A DNA stretch of 64,000 bases from Cymodocea nodosa (GCA_036874045.1 CM072336.1:12085001-12149000); one strand, 5' to 3'; shown: positions 33,197-46,495, counted from the stretch's first letter. Translations and numbers: made by a program. The notes: a model not told the origin generated them from the letters alone.

Positions 33197-34533
33197 TCAT
33201 TTAGCTATCCTCCTAGAAGAGGTATCAATTTCATTAACCGTTCTATTGACAGGATTAGGTATTGCTTGTATTGGCAATCCTCCAATAGGTCTAACTTCCA
33301 TTGGTTCCTTCTGTCTAAGTGGTATATTTCTATTCTGATTTTGAATTGCAGCACTTCCAAATACAAAATCTAGACGATTGTTTAATTGTTGGATTATCTT
33401 TTCTAATTTCTCTATTCTAGATCCTTGTTCCAGTAATGCTTCATAACTTATATTCTTCTCATTTACATTTTCTCTTCCTTGGAAATTGTTGTTTCTCCAA
33501 GATAAATTCGGGTGATTTCTCCAATTAGGATTATAAGAATTTCCCAAGTTATCTCTCTGGTTTCTAGCATAAATAATATCTAAATCATTTATGTTTGCAT
33601 TCTTTTCTGCTAGCTTTTGATTTAATGATAACTCTTCTATTTTCTCTATTAATTCAGTTAATTTCACCTCAAGCATAGTACTTCAATCTATTTCATGCAT
33701 TCCTCTTGGCAATATTTTTTTATCTGCAATAGCTTTAGCCGAGTTTTCCCATTGTGTAGTTCTTTTTGCAAAGTTTTCTAAATATGCCCATGCTTCTTCA
33801 CTACATAACTTTAAAAATCCATTTTGACAAGTAGATTCTAATAAAGATTTCGTTGAAACATCTATGCCTTCATAAATTATACCTATTAATTGTGCTTTAC
33901 TCATTGCATGATGTGGACATTGAGTCAGTAAATCTTTAAATCTTTCAAAATATTTCCAAAATGATTCACCCTGTTTTTGGCTACACATTAAGATTTCTTT
34001 CTTCTTTTTAATCGTTTGATGTGTTGGATAATATTTTTCCAGAAAAACAGAGTAAAATTCAGTCCATGTAGAAATTGAATCAGGCAATAGAGTATATAAC
34101 CATCTCTTAGCTATGTCTTTTAAAGAAAAAGGGATATATCTAAGTTTAATAGCATCTATACTCATGTTCGGCATTTTCATCATTTGACAAACTTCATTAA
34201 ATTCTCTAAGGAAATAATAGGCATCCTCTCTTTCTAATCCATGAAAATGTGGCAATTGACTAATATAATTAGATTTCAGTTCAAGCCTATCTCCCTCAAA
34301 GTTTGGCAATCGAATACATGAAGGTTCATCAACTAATTCTGGATACAGAATTTCTCCTAATGGTTTTTCTACTGGAATAGCCATCTCTACGTTCTCTTTT
34401 AAAGAAAGGTTAGCTACACCCCAAAGAATTTCGTTAAAGTTCAGTTCAGAAAATTTTTCAGTACTCCTCTGCGATCCTAGGTAGGTGTTCTTACTAATCG
34501 TTTAGTGCTTAGAGAACGAGTCCATGTGCTCAT
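33197..34533 (-). pseudogene. gag: gag capsid ORF of M2
   Basis: Counterpart of the P2 gag with the same start (MSTW). The capsid core is fully open from 34384 to 33683 and is the best copy in the window: IRLPNFEGDRLELKSNYI, LREFNEVCQMMKMPN, KRWLYTLLPDSISTW, EKYYPTHQTIKKKKE, CPHHAMSKAQ. One in-frame stop after MHEID splits it from the part with YNPNWRNHPNLSWRN and the coiled coil RIEKLEKIIQQLNNRL. Near the start a stop and a frameshift (about 34480-34490) break the N-terminal 45 codons. No CCHC knuckle is present. Confidence 0.92.
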
Positions 34534-35473
34534 AAATAAATAGCAAAAGATTAATTACATACCAGTCTGAAGCTTTCCATTCAATAAATATTTGTTGTCC
34601 GATGAAGTCGAATCAACTGCTTCACCTTCCAGTTCCTCCAACACATTCTCCTTTCTTTTAAAAGTGTTGGTAACTCGTAAATAACATTTTGATTTATATA
34701 TATAATGTACATCCATAAAGTGAATAAATCTCGTTGCAAGAATGTGTCTTGCAACGTGCATTGTGGTTCCTATTTTTATGGGTACGTGTACCACTATTAA
34801 TTTCAAATTTTAGTAACCGCTAAGCCGACGAAGTTTCATTCGTGGTTAAAAGAATAATCGTTCTGCTTAATCCACGAACTAACCTCATTGAGTTACAAAT
34901 AACTCAACGGAACACAGTCGGTTACTGTTGCTAACTCCACGAACTAACTTCGTTGAGTTACAGATAACTCAACGGAGTGACTTTATATTATATTACTGAC
35001 CTCGTGAAGTTACAGTTAACTCAACAAACTTACTTCGTTGAGTTAACACTTAGCAACCTCTAAGTTTTACTCTCGTAAATTCCTCTTTGTCTTTTTTTCT
35101 TTTTCATTCTGCTAACTGAAATAAAGTTAAATCTATGTCATTAATGCATCATTCTAATCAAAATTCGTTTAAATTTGAACATTATATAAAGATTTAACTT
35201 GCAGGTCATTTTATGTTATGCAGAATTTACATTTTACCTTGCAACATTCAGAAATTTTTAAACATTTATCTTGTCATTTAGCAAATTGTAAATCTATTAA
35301 ACATTCATTCATAATCTTCTACAAAATATATATAACATTCAATACATTCCATTCATTTTCACATCCAAAACATGTATGAAAATTGCATTTGAAAAATTTA
35401 TATTCATTAATATGAATCAATTTATAGTACAAATACATCATACAATTTTATACAAGTAGACGAACAATACAAT
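34534..35473 (-). other. M2 ORFX-gag spacer with palindrome array
   Basis: Non-coding. Palindromes of the CGTTGAGTTA class cluster at about 34870-35045, next to the conserved donor-like GGTATGTAATTAAT near 34555. A short frame at 34555-34806 lies in this conserved non-coding segment and has no family resemblance. Confidence 0.6.
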
Positions 35474-37676
35474 TTAATCTCTATTCCTAAGTTCGTCTAC
35501 TTCCTTCTACAGTTTTTCTAATTGAAGTTCTAATTGATTAATTCTTTCTACAGCTCCTGTAATTCCTCTAGAAGGTATAGCTAGCTCTGCAGCTACAAAA
35601 TTTTTGTATTCTTTCACTGAAATGGTTCTTGATCTGATTCTTTTTGATGTCCATTTCGTGAAATCAATACAATCCACCATCAACAGTGGAATCAAATCTC
35701 CATAAAATAATTTTTTCTTTACTACTTTCAACTTGGAGATGAAAACTACAGACCAATTTATTTGAATCTTGTTTACAACTGCATATGTGGCCCATTTGAC
35801 AAATTGACTTAATTCTATGTCATGGCCTTGTCGTTGATAGACATTCTTAATTAAAATGTTAGCTATCATGTGTGCTCTACCATTTAAATGCTTCAATCTA
35901 TTTAATAAAAGCACACCAGGATTGATAGCTAAACAATCCTTAATTTGCTGTTCTGTCCACTTGACTGCAGTTGTCTTCCAAAATTTTTATTCCTTCATTC
36001 TTCAATCCAAAAATGTTGTGGAGAAGCTCTGGTGTTATCTATACATCAACTTCCTCCACGTTGGAAATTAATCCTCCTTTTAAATTTGCATAGAAACAGG
36101 GCACTAAATTCTTATATACTGCATGCCCTCTTTCTTGAGAAATGAACTGCAGTAGACCTTGGAACTCAAATAAATCTTTGATTTCTTGCATTCCATCCCA
36201 ATTTACTGGTCTACTGTAAATGATATCATAACCCCTAATCTCTTGGTATTTGATATAAGCTTCCTGACTCCAAAAATGTATTTCATTCAGAACTGTTGTT
36301 TTAGTCGGGTCAAGAATGTGACTTTGCTGTTCCAAAGGGGTTTGTTCTTGATATTCCTCTTCTATAGGCTACATTTGAACATTCTCTACAAATTCCTGAA
36401 TTTCTGTTTCTGTTTGTGTCTGTGGTGGTGAGCCAGCAGAACTCTCCACTATGTCTTGAATTCTTTCCATAAATTGCTGAAGAGTTTCTTGCTCTTCAGT
36501 GGAATTTGTGAAGTTATTTTTGTCCAAATGGCTTCTTTCAGCCTCTTCATTTTCTACTCTTTCTTCTTCCTCCTGACTACCAATCTGCTCTGTTATTGTT
36601 CTTTTTGATTCTGTAACAGATTGGGATAGAGTCACGGGCAATTTAGTTTCTGCCCTAATTTCTATTTCTTCTTCTACAGGCTGCAGATTAATTTCAGCTT
36701 GATTTTCTTCTTGTCTTTGCTCATGCTGTTGCGGCTCTTGCTCCTCCTCAGAATTGGATAGTAGATTTATAAAAATTGGCTCCACAGGACCTGTTGACAT
36801 TGGTATCTCAGATTTAATTTCTTCTTGATAGTCAGGCACTATCTCTTTTCCTTTCCTTTTTCTGATTAATTGTGCCTGTTCTTCCTCTTCTTCTTCTGAA
36901 ATTAAATCTACAAAAGTAGGCTCTGCAGGCCTTCGAGCCACAGGTACTAGCTCTTCCTGTTTAGCTTTCTCTATAATTACTAGTCTCGAAGGACCAGCCT
37001 TAGCTTCTCTTGCAACACTTGATTTAGCTGCTGCCTGATGTTGCTCAACCTTTATTTTGTATTAGGCCCTCAACTTTTCTTCGACCCTTTTTTTCTTAAT
37101 GGCATCATATAAAATATGTGCCTTAACTGTAGCTATTTCTTGAGTATCACCTTGGTCTCTTGCTATTTTGACCAAGCTAGTAAATTCTTTCTCTTCTTCT
37201 TCAGTTCTCGGCCAAACAAATGCTAATTGTGGCAATGACTCTGTTGGCTGAATTGGAGGTCCTGACTGCTGTTCCTCAGGAACAGGTCTTTCAGTAGTCA
37301 ATTCTTCCTGTTCTCTTACTCATTGCTGCTCCCATATTGCCCAGCTTCCTCAACTAGCAATGTGTTTCTTAAACCACAATCTAGCTTTATGTTGAATTAG
37401 CTCTAGGGCAACTTCATTGTTTGGCAGGATTTTTCTTTCTTTGTTAACTGCAATTTCAGTTGCCACTCTAATTCGTGTCTCCATTATCTATGGTATTTGT
37501 ATTTCTAACTCAACTAAAACTTTCCTCAAGTTAAAGAGTTCTGATTCTACCTTTTGTAGCTCTTTCTCTCTTGTTGTATTCCGGATCTTTTGCCGTGTGT
37601 GCCATTCTTCAGATTCCTTCAGAAACTGTGCGGTGTCCACTACATCTTCCTAGAATTCAGGCATCATCTTCCTCAT
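35474..37676 (-). pseudogene. M2 ORFX, copy nearest gag
   Basis: About 730 codons from the ATG shared with P2. Visible in order: an N-terminal helical region with KESEEWHTRQK; an Arg/Glu-rich stretch (TEEEEKEF); a PAEPTFVDLISEEEEEEQ acidic segment with the basic RKRKGKEIV; and the conserved C-terminal domain (NWDGMQEIKDLFEFQGLL, CFYANL, RLKHLNGRAHMIANIL, SQFVKWATYAVVNKIQ), ending in a coiled coil. Stops and a frameshift lie near 35990 and 36370, with further stops at 37063 and upstream. It belongs to a tandem duplication with 38091-40279. Likely nuclear; role unknown. Confidence 0.8.
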
Positions 37677-38090
37677 CGTGGAGTTACACAACAGCACGGA
37701 ATCACTCTAATTTCTACTCTTCTAGATTCTAAATGATTTGCTGGATAATGCCCCCAAGACCCTAGGTTTAAGATAAATAAGCCCTAAGTTTAGGCGGGTA
37801 ATCGGGTCATTTCCCGAACCAACTATTACTCTCTTATCCACGGTCTTAGCTACAGTACTCCTTTGACTTACAGTTAACTCAACGGAATAAGCTCGTTGAC
37901 TAACTCAACACTCAACGAAGTAAGCTCGTTGAGTTAAGCGTAACTCAACGGACTTCCCGTACAAACAAATATAATAATAAAAATACTACAGATAATAGTT
38001 TTTCTGTTTTTTTTTTTTTACCAGTTTAACCGATACTATGTTTCGGTCAGACCTAATTTTTTTCGGTTGAACCGATACTATGTTTCGGTT
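37677..38090 (-). other. Spacer upstream of ORFX (first unit), to duplication junction
   Basis: No gene. Contains GACTTACAGTTAACTC and several CGTTGAGTTA / TAACTCAACG pairs (about 37865-37960), a T-run near 38010 and CGGTT / AACCG inverted repeats. Confidence 0.55.
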
Positions 38091-40279
38091 CCTAAGTTCA
38101 TCTACTTCCTTCTAGAGTTTTTCTAATTGAAGTTCTAATTGATTAATTCTTTCTACTGCTCCTGTAATTCCTCTAGAAGGTATAGCTAGCTCTGCAGCTA
38201 CAAAATTTCTTTATTCTTTCACTAAAATGGTTCTTGATCTGATTCTTTTTGATGTCCATTTCGTGAAATCAATACAATCCACCATCAACAGTGGAATCAA
38301 ATCTCCATAAAACAATTTTTTCTTTACTACTTTCAACTTGGAGATGAAAACTACAGACCAATTTATTTGAATCTTGTTTACAACTGCATATGTGGCCCAT
38401 TTGACAAATTGACTTAATTCTATGTCATGGCCTTGTCGTTGATAGATATTCTTAATTAAAATGTTAGCTATCATGTGTGCTCTACCATTTAAATGCTTCA
38501 ATCTATTTAATAAAGGCACACCAGGATTGATAGCTAAACAATCCTTAATTTGCTGTTCTGTCCACTTGACTGCAGTTGTGTCTTCCAAAATTTTTATTCC
38601 TTCATTCTTCAATCCAAAAATGTTGTGGAGAAGCTCTGGTGTTATCTATATATCAACTTCCTCTACGTTGGAAATTAATCCTCCTCTTAAATTTGCATAG
38701 AAACAGGGCACTAAATTCTCATATATTGCATGCCCTCTTTCTTGAGAAATGAACTGCAATAGACCTTGGAACTCAAATAAATCTTTGATTTCTTGCATTC
38801 CATCCCAATTTACTGGTCCATTGTAAATGATATCATAACCCCTAATCTCTTGGTATTTGATATAAGCTTCCTGACTCCAAAAATGTATTTCATTCAGAAC
38901 TGTTGTTTTAGTCGGGTAAAGAATGTGACTTTGCTGTTCCAAAGGGGTTTGTTCTTGATATTCCTCTTCTATAGGCTGCATTTGAACATTCTCTACAGAT
39001 TCCTGAATTTCTGTTTCTGTTTGTGTCTGTGGTGGTGAGCCGGTAGAACTCTCCACTATGTCTTGAATTCTTTCCATAAATTGCTAAAGAGTTTCTTGCT
39101 CTTCAGTGGAATTTGTGAAGTTATTTTTGTCCAAATGGCTTCTTTCAGCCTTTTCATTTTCTACTCTTTCTTCTTCCTCCTGACTACCAATCTGCTCTGT
39201 TATTGTTCTTTTTGATTCTATAACAGATTGGGATGGAGTCACGGACAATTTAGTTTCTACCCTAATTTCTGTTTCTTCTTGTACAGGCTGCAGATTAATT
39301 TCAGCTTGATTTTCTTCTTGTCTTTGCACATGCTGTTGCGGCTCCTGCTCCTCAGAATTGGATAGTAGATTTATAAAAATTGGCTCCACAGGCCCTGTTG
39401 ACTTTGGTATCTCAGATTTAATTTCTTCTTGATAGTCAGGCACTATCTCTTTTCCTTTCCTTTTTCTGATTAATTGTGCCTGTTCTTCCTCTTCTTCTTC
39501 TGAAATTAAATCTACAAAAGTAGGCTCTGCAGGCCTTCGAGCCACAAGTACTAGCTCTTCCTGTTTAGCTTTCTCTATAATTACTAGTCTCGAAGGACCA
39601 GCCTTAGCTTCTCTTGCAACACTTGATTTAGCTGCTGCCTGATGTTGCTCAACCTTTATTCTGTATTAGGCCCTCAACTTTTCTTCAGCCCTTTTTTTCT
39701 TAATGGCATCATATAAAATATGTGCCTTAACTATAGCTATTTCTTGAGTATCACCTTGGTCTCTTGCTGTTTTGACCAAGCTAGTAAATTCTTTCTCTTC
39801 TTCTTCAGTTCTCGGCCAAACAAATGCTAATCGTGGCAATGGCTCTATTGGCTGAACTGGAGGTCCTGACTGCTGTTCCTTAGGAACAGGTCTTTCAGTA
39901 GTCGATTCTTCCTGTTCTCTTACTCGTTGCTGCTCCCATATTGCCCAGCTTCCTCAACTAGCAATGTGTTTCTTAAACCACAATCTAGCTTTACGTTGAA
40001 TTAGCTCTAGGGCAACTTCATTGTTTGGTAGGATTTTTCTTCTTTGTTAACTGCAATTTCAGTTGCCACTCTAATTCGTGTCTCCATTATCTATGGTATT
40101 TGTATTTCTAACTCAACTAAAACTTTCCTCAAGTTAAAGAGTTCTAATTCTACCTTTTGTAGCTCTTTCTCTCTTGTTGTATTCCAGATCTTTTGCCATG
40201 TGTGCCATTCTTCAGATTCCTTCAGAAATTGTGCAATGTCCACTGCATCTTCCTAGAATTCAGGCATCATCTTCCTCAT
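38091..40279 (-). pseudogene. M2 ORFX, second copy, 3'-truncated
   Basis: Same protein as the neighbouring copy; it lacks only the last few codons because the duplication junction cuts the end. Open blocks cover 38612-38211 (C-terminal domain with NRLKHLNGRAHM and SQFVKWATY), 39077-38646 (FEFQGLLQF, CFYANL) and 39545-39084 (acidic segment and RKRKGKEIV). They are separated by stops that are partly different from those in the first copy. This copy keeps the region around 38575 in frame where the other copy has a frameshift. Confidence 0.8.
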
Positions 40280-40861
40280 CGTGGAGTTACACAATAGCAC
40301 GGAATCACTCTAATTTCTACTGTTCTAGATTCTAAATGATTTGCTGGATAATGCCCCCAAGACCCTAGGTTTAAGATAAATAAGCCCTAAGTTTAGGCGG
40401 GTAATCGGGTCATTTCCCGAACCAACTATTACTCTCTTATCCGCGGTCTTAGCTACAGTACTCCGTTGACTTACAGTTAACTCAACGAAATAAGCTCGTT
40501 GACTAACTCAAGACTCAACGGAGTAAGCTCGTTGAGTTAAGCGTAACTCAACGGACTTCCCGTACAAATAAATATAATAATAAAAATACTACAGATAATA
40601 GTTTTTCTGTTTTTTTTTTTACCAGTTTAACCGATACTATGTTTCGGTCAGACCTAATTTTTTTTGGTTGAACCGATACTATGTTTCGGTAAAACCAACA
40701 TTTTTTTCTGAAAATTAATATACATATTTTTTATGTTTCGATCATACCAATGGATCCGGTCGGTTGAACCACAACGATTTTTATATTTTAAATATATATA
40801 TTTTAATGTGTGTGTGTGTGTGTTTTTTTTTATATATATAAACATAAAAATTGATTTCTTA
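40280..40861 (-). other. Integrase-ORFX spacer of M2
   Basis: Palindromes near 40455-40555, T-run near 40608, CGGTT / AACCG inverted repeats, and a (TG)n-poly(T)-(TA)n microsatellite at about 40806-40842. No coding region is supported; the short frames here follow the microsatellite. Confidence 0.55.
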
Positions 40862-41342
40862 CTAAGTAAAGCTCGAGTAGTCCTCTACTTTGACTTCTTC
40901 TATAATTCCAAAGGAGCTTTTTGGTGTTTTCAGAATAGGTCTAAGTCTTTGTCCATTTACTTTAAATATATTCTGATTTTTAGGATTTTCAATTTCAATA
41001 GTTCCATAAAGATAAATATTTCGAACTATGTAAGGTCCTGCCCATCTAGATCTTAATTTTCCTAGATGGTTATGGAGTCTAGCCATGTAAAGATATACTT
41101 CTTGTCCTATTTCAAAGCTTTTTGAAATAATTTTCCTATCATGCCAGAATTTCATTTTCTCTTTTTCTCTTACAGTCTTCGAATAAGCTTCATTTCTAAA
41201 TTCTTCTAATTCAATTAGTTGCATTTTTCTATTTTCAGAAGCTTGATTTAAATTAGTGTTCAGAGTTTTTAATGCCCAATAAGCTTTAAGTTCTATTTCA
41301 ACTGGTAAATGACAACTTTTTCCATATACTAGCCTAAAAGGT
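40862..41342 (-). pseudogene. pol: M2 integrase C-terminus (all that remains of pol)
   Basis: About 160 codons in one open frame: [20 protein letters not shown], then a charged helix, a WHDRKI motif, YLYMARLHNHLGKLRSRWAG, PYIVRNIYLYGTIEIENP and VNGQRLRPILKTP. This is the GPY/F-type C-terminal domain, thought to guide target choice. It is intact here where P2 has three stops. The upstream side joins LTR-A at 41343; a deletion of roughly 4 kb removed U5, PBS, knuckle, protease, RT, RNase H and the integrase core. Confidence 0.9.
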
Positions 41343-42771
41343 ACACCACTGAAAATTAAACCACTTACAATCCTATCTCCTCTCCCTATAGAATCGTGAG
41401 TCCAGAATTGCAAGATAATCTCCTCTTCAACATATAGGCATCAACCTGAAGTCAAGGCTAGAAGCTTTACGATCTCCTAAAATATGAGTCGGCGCTTGGT
41501 GAAAATGGCTTCCCTTCCCGTGACGTGATCACTCCTCACAGTGGTTGTCAAGCACCATGTTTTGCTCGGAATCGACCCGACATCAAGAAAGTATTCTCAT
41601 AGAGCTCCGATGGTTGGTGATTATGGTGGATATGGTGGTGGTAATGATGGTTGGTGTGGTACTTTAGAGAATTGTCGATACTGCCTGTAGAAAGCTCGGT
41701 GCTCCTCCTCTGTATACACTGGCCGTCCATCGATCATACATGCACACTTTTCTTCTTTTTCTTCTTTTCTTTTATATTTCTTCAGTAGTAACTGCTTCTG
41801 CTTGAATGGTCAATTGGATTTCCTTCATTCATATCAACGGCGATGATTTCTTCTCCCTACGCAATACATGCAATCGTTGTTTTTCTTCCAACTATCCTGT
41901 TTCTACAACCACTACAGTGGCATATTAGAAAATAAATAGTCTATGGAGTTACAGATAACTCAACGAACTTTCTTCGTTGATTTAACTATAAAACACATGC
42001 ATAAATTTAACTATCTGTTGCTCAGGTGCATTTCAGATACTTACAAACTTAACTATCCGATGCTTGGATGCATTTTGGATAGTTATAGATAACTCACCGA
42101 TATATAACTTAAGTAAATCTACCAAATCTTGACACATGTCAGCAGCAGTTTAATAATAAAATACACATTTCGGAGAGTTACAAGTTTAACTATCCGATGC
42201 TCAGATGCATTTCAGATAGTTACAACTAACTCACTGAAAGTCCACTTAAGTCACTTTACTAGAACATGACACGTGTCCTTAGCTATTTTATAAATAAAAA
42301 GAGATTTCGAAGGGTTACACATATAACTGTCTGATGCCTAGCTGCAATTTCGGATAGTTATAGATAACTCACCGAAAGTTCACTTAAGTCATGTGTTATG
42401 GTTTCGACATGTGTACTTCAGGAAATAATAAAATATTCTTTCAAAACATAACTGTTCGGCAATTTAAACATAACTATCAGACATGTTCGGTCTATTAAAC
42501 ATAACTGTTCGAAATATGTTCGGTATGTTAAACATAACTGTCTAAAATATTAGAAAATTCAGATACTTAAGAATTTCACAGCCTGCAACTTACCGACAGT
42601 TCAGAAATGTACTAAATTAACATTAATTCCCCAAAATTAAGCAATAATTCTAATTAAAGCATATAACAGTGCAATTATAACATAATGGCTTAATTCTTAT
42701 ATGATAAGCTAAATATTATGCAATTAACCATCATTTAACCATTAATAATATGCACTTTTTCATTCTAAACA
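41343..42771 (-). mobile_element. LTR-A: 5' LTR of M2, truncated in R/U5
   Basis: Reverse LTR-A from TGTTTAGAATG (42771) for 1429 bp to the deletion junction with the integrase tail. U3 minisatellite, CACGTG-like boxes and a TATA box (near 41770) are kept; U5 end and PBS are lost. It inserted in another LTR-A (flank GGAGC at 42772-42776). Confidence 0.87.
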
Positions 42772-43806
42772 GGAGCTTTAGGGAACTTCCAACACTGCCT
42801 GTAGTTAGCACGGTCCTCTACCTCTACACACACAAACTTCTTCGTCTTTCTCCTCTTCTTTTATATTTCTTTCAGTAGTAACTACTCCTGCTTAAATGAT
42901 CGGTTGGATTTCCTTCATTCATATCAACGATGGTGATTTCTTCTTCCTTCCACGAGTGAATTCTTGCGTGATACATGTGACCGTGGTTTTCCTTCGAATG
43001 TCTTGTTTTTGTAACTGCTATATTGGCATATTAGAAAATATATGGTCCGTGGAGTTATAGATAACTCAACGGACTTTGTTGATTTAACTATAAAACACGT
43101 GCAATAAAGAAATAAACTGCTAACATAACGCATTACCTTAGGTGTATATTCATGTAACTCAATGTGTACAGTTATGCTAACTTAACGAATTAAACATGTG
43201 CATCTCACGTGATATACTAAAGCATTTAAATTCAACACGTGCATAATTAAAGCATTTAAATTCAACACGTGCATAATTAAAGCATTTAAATTCAACACGT
43301 GCATAATTCTAACTTAACAAGTTCAGATATACAACTTATAGTTTTTACTCACTAACTCAACGAGTTGTTACTGTGTACCTGAATATTCTTTTGGCATTTA
43401 CTATTTCGAATACTTATAAACCTTAACTATTCAATGCTCAGATGTATTTCAGATAGTTAGCAGATAACTCACCGAAAATCCACTTAAATCATGCATTAAA
43501 GTTTCAACACGTGTACTCTAGGAAATAATAAAATATTCGTTTAAAACATAACTGTCTAGTACATGCAATATAACTCTCCGAAATGATAGAAAATTTGGAT
43601 ACTTAAGAATTTCACAGCTTGCAATTCACCGACAGTTCAGAAATGTACTTAATAAACATTAATTCCCTAAAATTATGCAGATTCTTTCATTAAAGCATGT
43701 AATAGTGCAATTATAAGATAATGGCTTAATTCTCATATGATAAGCTAAATATTATGCAATTAACCATCATTTAACCCTTAATATTATGCACTTTTCATTC
43801 TAAACA
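42772..43806 (-). mobile_element. LTR-A fragment, outer copy inserted in ORFX of P3
   Basis: Reverse LTR-A from its start TGTTTAG (43806) to a point in R where M2 begins. The other half is missing. Its right flank TGGGC (43807-43811) lies within the accessory ORF of P3. Confidence 0.85.
43219..43308. repeat. Perfect 30-bp triplication with a CACGTG core
   Basis: Three head-to-tail copies of a unit reading AAAGCATTTAAATTC followed by AACACGTGCATAATT. Other LTR-A copies have one unit (for example around 3120-3150). It triples a G-box-like motif in the promoter region. Confidence 0.9.
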
Positions 43807-45447
43807 TGGGCTAAAGAAAAGTTGAGGGCCTAGTATAAAATTAAAGTTGAACAACATCAAGAAGCAACTAGATCAATGGCTACAAGAGGAACTGAAGTTG
43901 GTCCTTCGAGACCAACAATTATAGAAAAGTAAAATAAGAAGAGCTAGTACTTGTGGCTCGAGGGCTTGTAGTGCATATTTTTATAGATTTAATCTCAGAG
44001 GAGGAAGTGGAAGACCAGACACAACTATTTAGAAGAAGGAAAGGAAAAGAGATAGTATTTGAAGCTCCTGTAGAGATTAAATCTAAGCTTAAAATATCAG
44101 AAGGGTCTGTAGAGCCCATTTTTGTTGACCTGCTATCCGAATCTGAGGAGCAGGAGCAACAATAGCAAGAGCAAAGAGAAGAAGAAAAATAGGCTGAAAT
44201 TAGTCTGCAGCCTATACAAACAGAAGAAACTGAAATTAAAGCAGAAGTTGATTTACTTGTGACTCCATCGCAATCTGCCACAGAATCAGAAAGAACAGTG
44301 ATAATGCATATTGGTAGTCAGGAGGGAGAAGAAATTGAACAAGAAGTTGAACATAAGCTTATGGAACAAGAAGGAAATATCTCGATAGATTCCACTGAAG
44401 AGGGAGAGACTCTTCAGCAAATTTTTGAGAGGATTCAAGAAAGAAGAGTGGAGAGTTCGGCCGGCTCTCCACCATAGATAGAAGTAGAAACAAGAATGCA
44501 GGAATCTCTAGATCATTTCTAGAAAATTCAAGTTCAGCATATGGAAGAAGAAATTCAAGAACAAACCCCTCTAGATCAACAAATTCAAATTCCTGACCCT
44601 ACTAAAGTAATAGTTTTGAATGAAGTACACGCTTGGAGTCAAGAAGTATACAATAAATATCAAGAGATTAGGGCTTATGATATTATATATAGTAGACCAG
44701 TAAATTGGGACGGTATGTAGGAAATTAAAGAATTATTTGAGTTCTAGGGTCTACTATAATTTATTTCTTAACAAAGAGGGCATACAGTATATGAAAATCT
44801 AGTACCCTGCTTTTATACAAACTTGAGAGAGGAAGAAGGAAAATTAATTTCTAACGTAGAGCAAGCTGATGTACAGATAACACCAAAGCTTCTCCATGAC
44901 ATTTTTGAATTAAAAAATGAAGGGATAAAAATTCTAGAGAACACAATTGTAGTCGAGTGGACAGAACAGGAAATAAAGGACTGTGCAGCTATCAATCCTG
45001 GTGTGCCATTATTAAACAGATTGAAGCACTTAAATGGTAAAGCACACATGGTAGCTAACATTTTGATTAAAAATGTCTACCAACGACAAGGCCATGATAT
45101 TGAACTAAGTCAGTTTGTTAAATGAGCCACATGCAGTTGTGAACAGAATTCAAATTAATTGGTCTATAGTTTTTATCTCCAAGTTGAGAGCAGCAAAGAA
45201 GAAATTATTTTATGGAGATATGATTCCACTACTGATGGTGGATAGTATTGACTTCACGAAATGGACATCTAAAAGGATAAGATCTAGAGCCATTTCAGTG
45301 AAAGAATACAGAAATTACAATGCTGTAGCTGTTGAGATATCTGAACTTTCTAGAGACATTATAGGAGCTGTTGAACGAATAAATCAATTAGAACAACAAC
45401 TAGAAAAGCTCTAGAAGGAAGTAGATGAACTTAGGAAAAAGGACTAA
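43807..45447 (+). pseudogene. P3 ORFX, 5'-truncated
   Basis: Begins within the KKAEKLRA-like region of ORFX and runs to the TAA after ELRKKD. The acidic segment (IDLISEEEVEDQ) with a basic RRRKGKEIV, the conserved C-terminal domain (SNVEQADVQITPKLL, LLNRLKHLNGKAHMVANIL, SQFVK) and the terminal coiled coil (INQLEQQLEKL) are visible. Interrupting stops lie near 44163, 44475, 44520 and 44720-44770, and a 1-bp shift near 45120 splits the final domain. Missing N-terminus: cut by the LTR-A insertion. Confidence 0.8.
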
Positions 45448-46495
45448 ATGTATTGTTCGTCTACTTATATTTGTATTGAAAAATATCTAACTGTATGTAA
45501 ATGTAAACTATTCATACAAATGAATGTTTGAATTTCAGATGTTTTTGAATTCGTGTTTGAGAATGAATGATATAATTGAGAACTATATTGAATATTATAT
45601 AATTGTTTAAAGATGTGCAAGGCTGTTTAAAAGATTTACAAATTTTATAAATGACATGATTAAATGCACGATAATTGGTTAATGTCGAAATATATCTACA
45701 TGCCGAAAAGTAAAATGTAAAATCTACATAACAGGAAATGAACTGTAAGTTAAATATGCATATAATGTTCAAATTTAAATGAGTTAAATTAGAACACTAC
45801 ATTAATGACATGTATTTAACTTTAATTACGTTGACAAAATGCAAAAAAAATATATATATAGAAGTTAAGACGAGGAGTAAGTTTTAGAAAATTTGTTAAG
45901 TGTTAACTCAACGAAGTAAGTCCATTGAGTTAACCTTAACTCCACGAGGTCAATAATAAAATATAATGTTACTCCGTTGAGTTAACTGTAACTCAACAAA
46001 GTTAGTCCGTGGAGTTAGCAAATTAGCAATGAAGCTAGTCCGTTGAGTTAGTTGTAACTCAATGAGATTAGTTCGTTGAGTTAGAAATAGTAACCGAAGC
46101 TAGTTCGTTGAGTTAACTATTACTTAACAAGGCTAGTTTGTGGATTAAGCTGAACGGTTATTCTTTTAGCCACGAACAAAACTTCGTGGGTTTAATGGTT
46201 TCTAAAATTTGAAATTAGAAGTGAAACATGTATCCATAAAATTAGGAACCATATTGCATGTTACAAGACACGTTCTTGCAACGAGATTCAATTGCCTTAT
46301 GGATGTGCATTATAAATATAGAACAGAATATTATTTACGAGTTACTAGCACTTGAGGAAGGAAAGAAAATTCATTGGGGAACTGGAAGGAGAAGCAACTG
46401 ATTCAACTTCATCCGTCAACAATTATTTACTGAGAACAAAGCATCAGACTGGTATGTAATTAATCTTCTGCTATTTTACTTTATGTTAAGAGTTT
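45448..46495 (+). other. P3 ORFX-gag spacer
   Basis: Non-coding and collinear with 21365-22344. CGTTGAGTTA palindromes occur at about 45900-46140, more of them than in P2, and the donor-like GGTATGTAATTAAT lies near 46451. Confidence 0.6.

Larger units (their letters stand above)
35486..40690. repeat. Tandem duplication of the ORFX region in M2 (period about 2605 bp)
   Basis: Units 35486-38090 and 38091-40690 are collinear, including spacer, palindromes and coding region. In one inspected 150-bp stretch I count about 6 differences, so roughly 4 percent divergence. The junction joins ...ATGTTTCGGT directly to TCCTAAGTTC, with at most 1-2 bp of microhomology. Confidence 0.88.
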
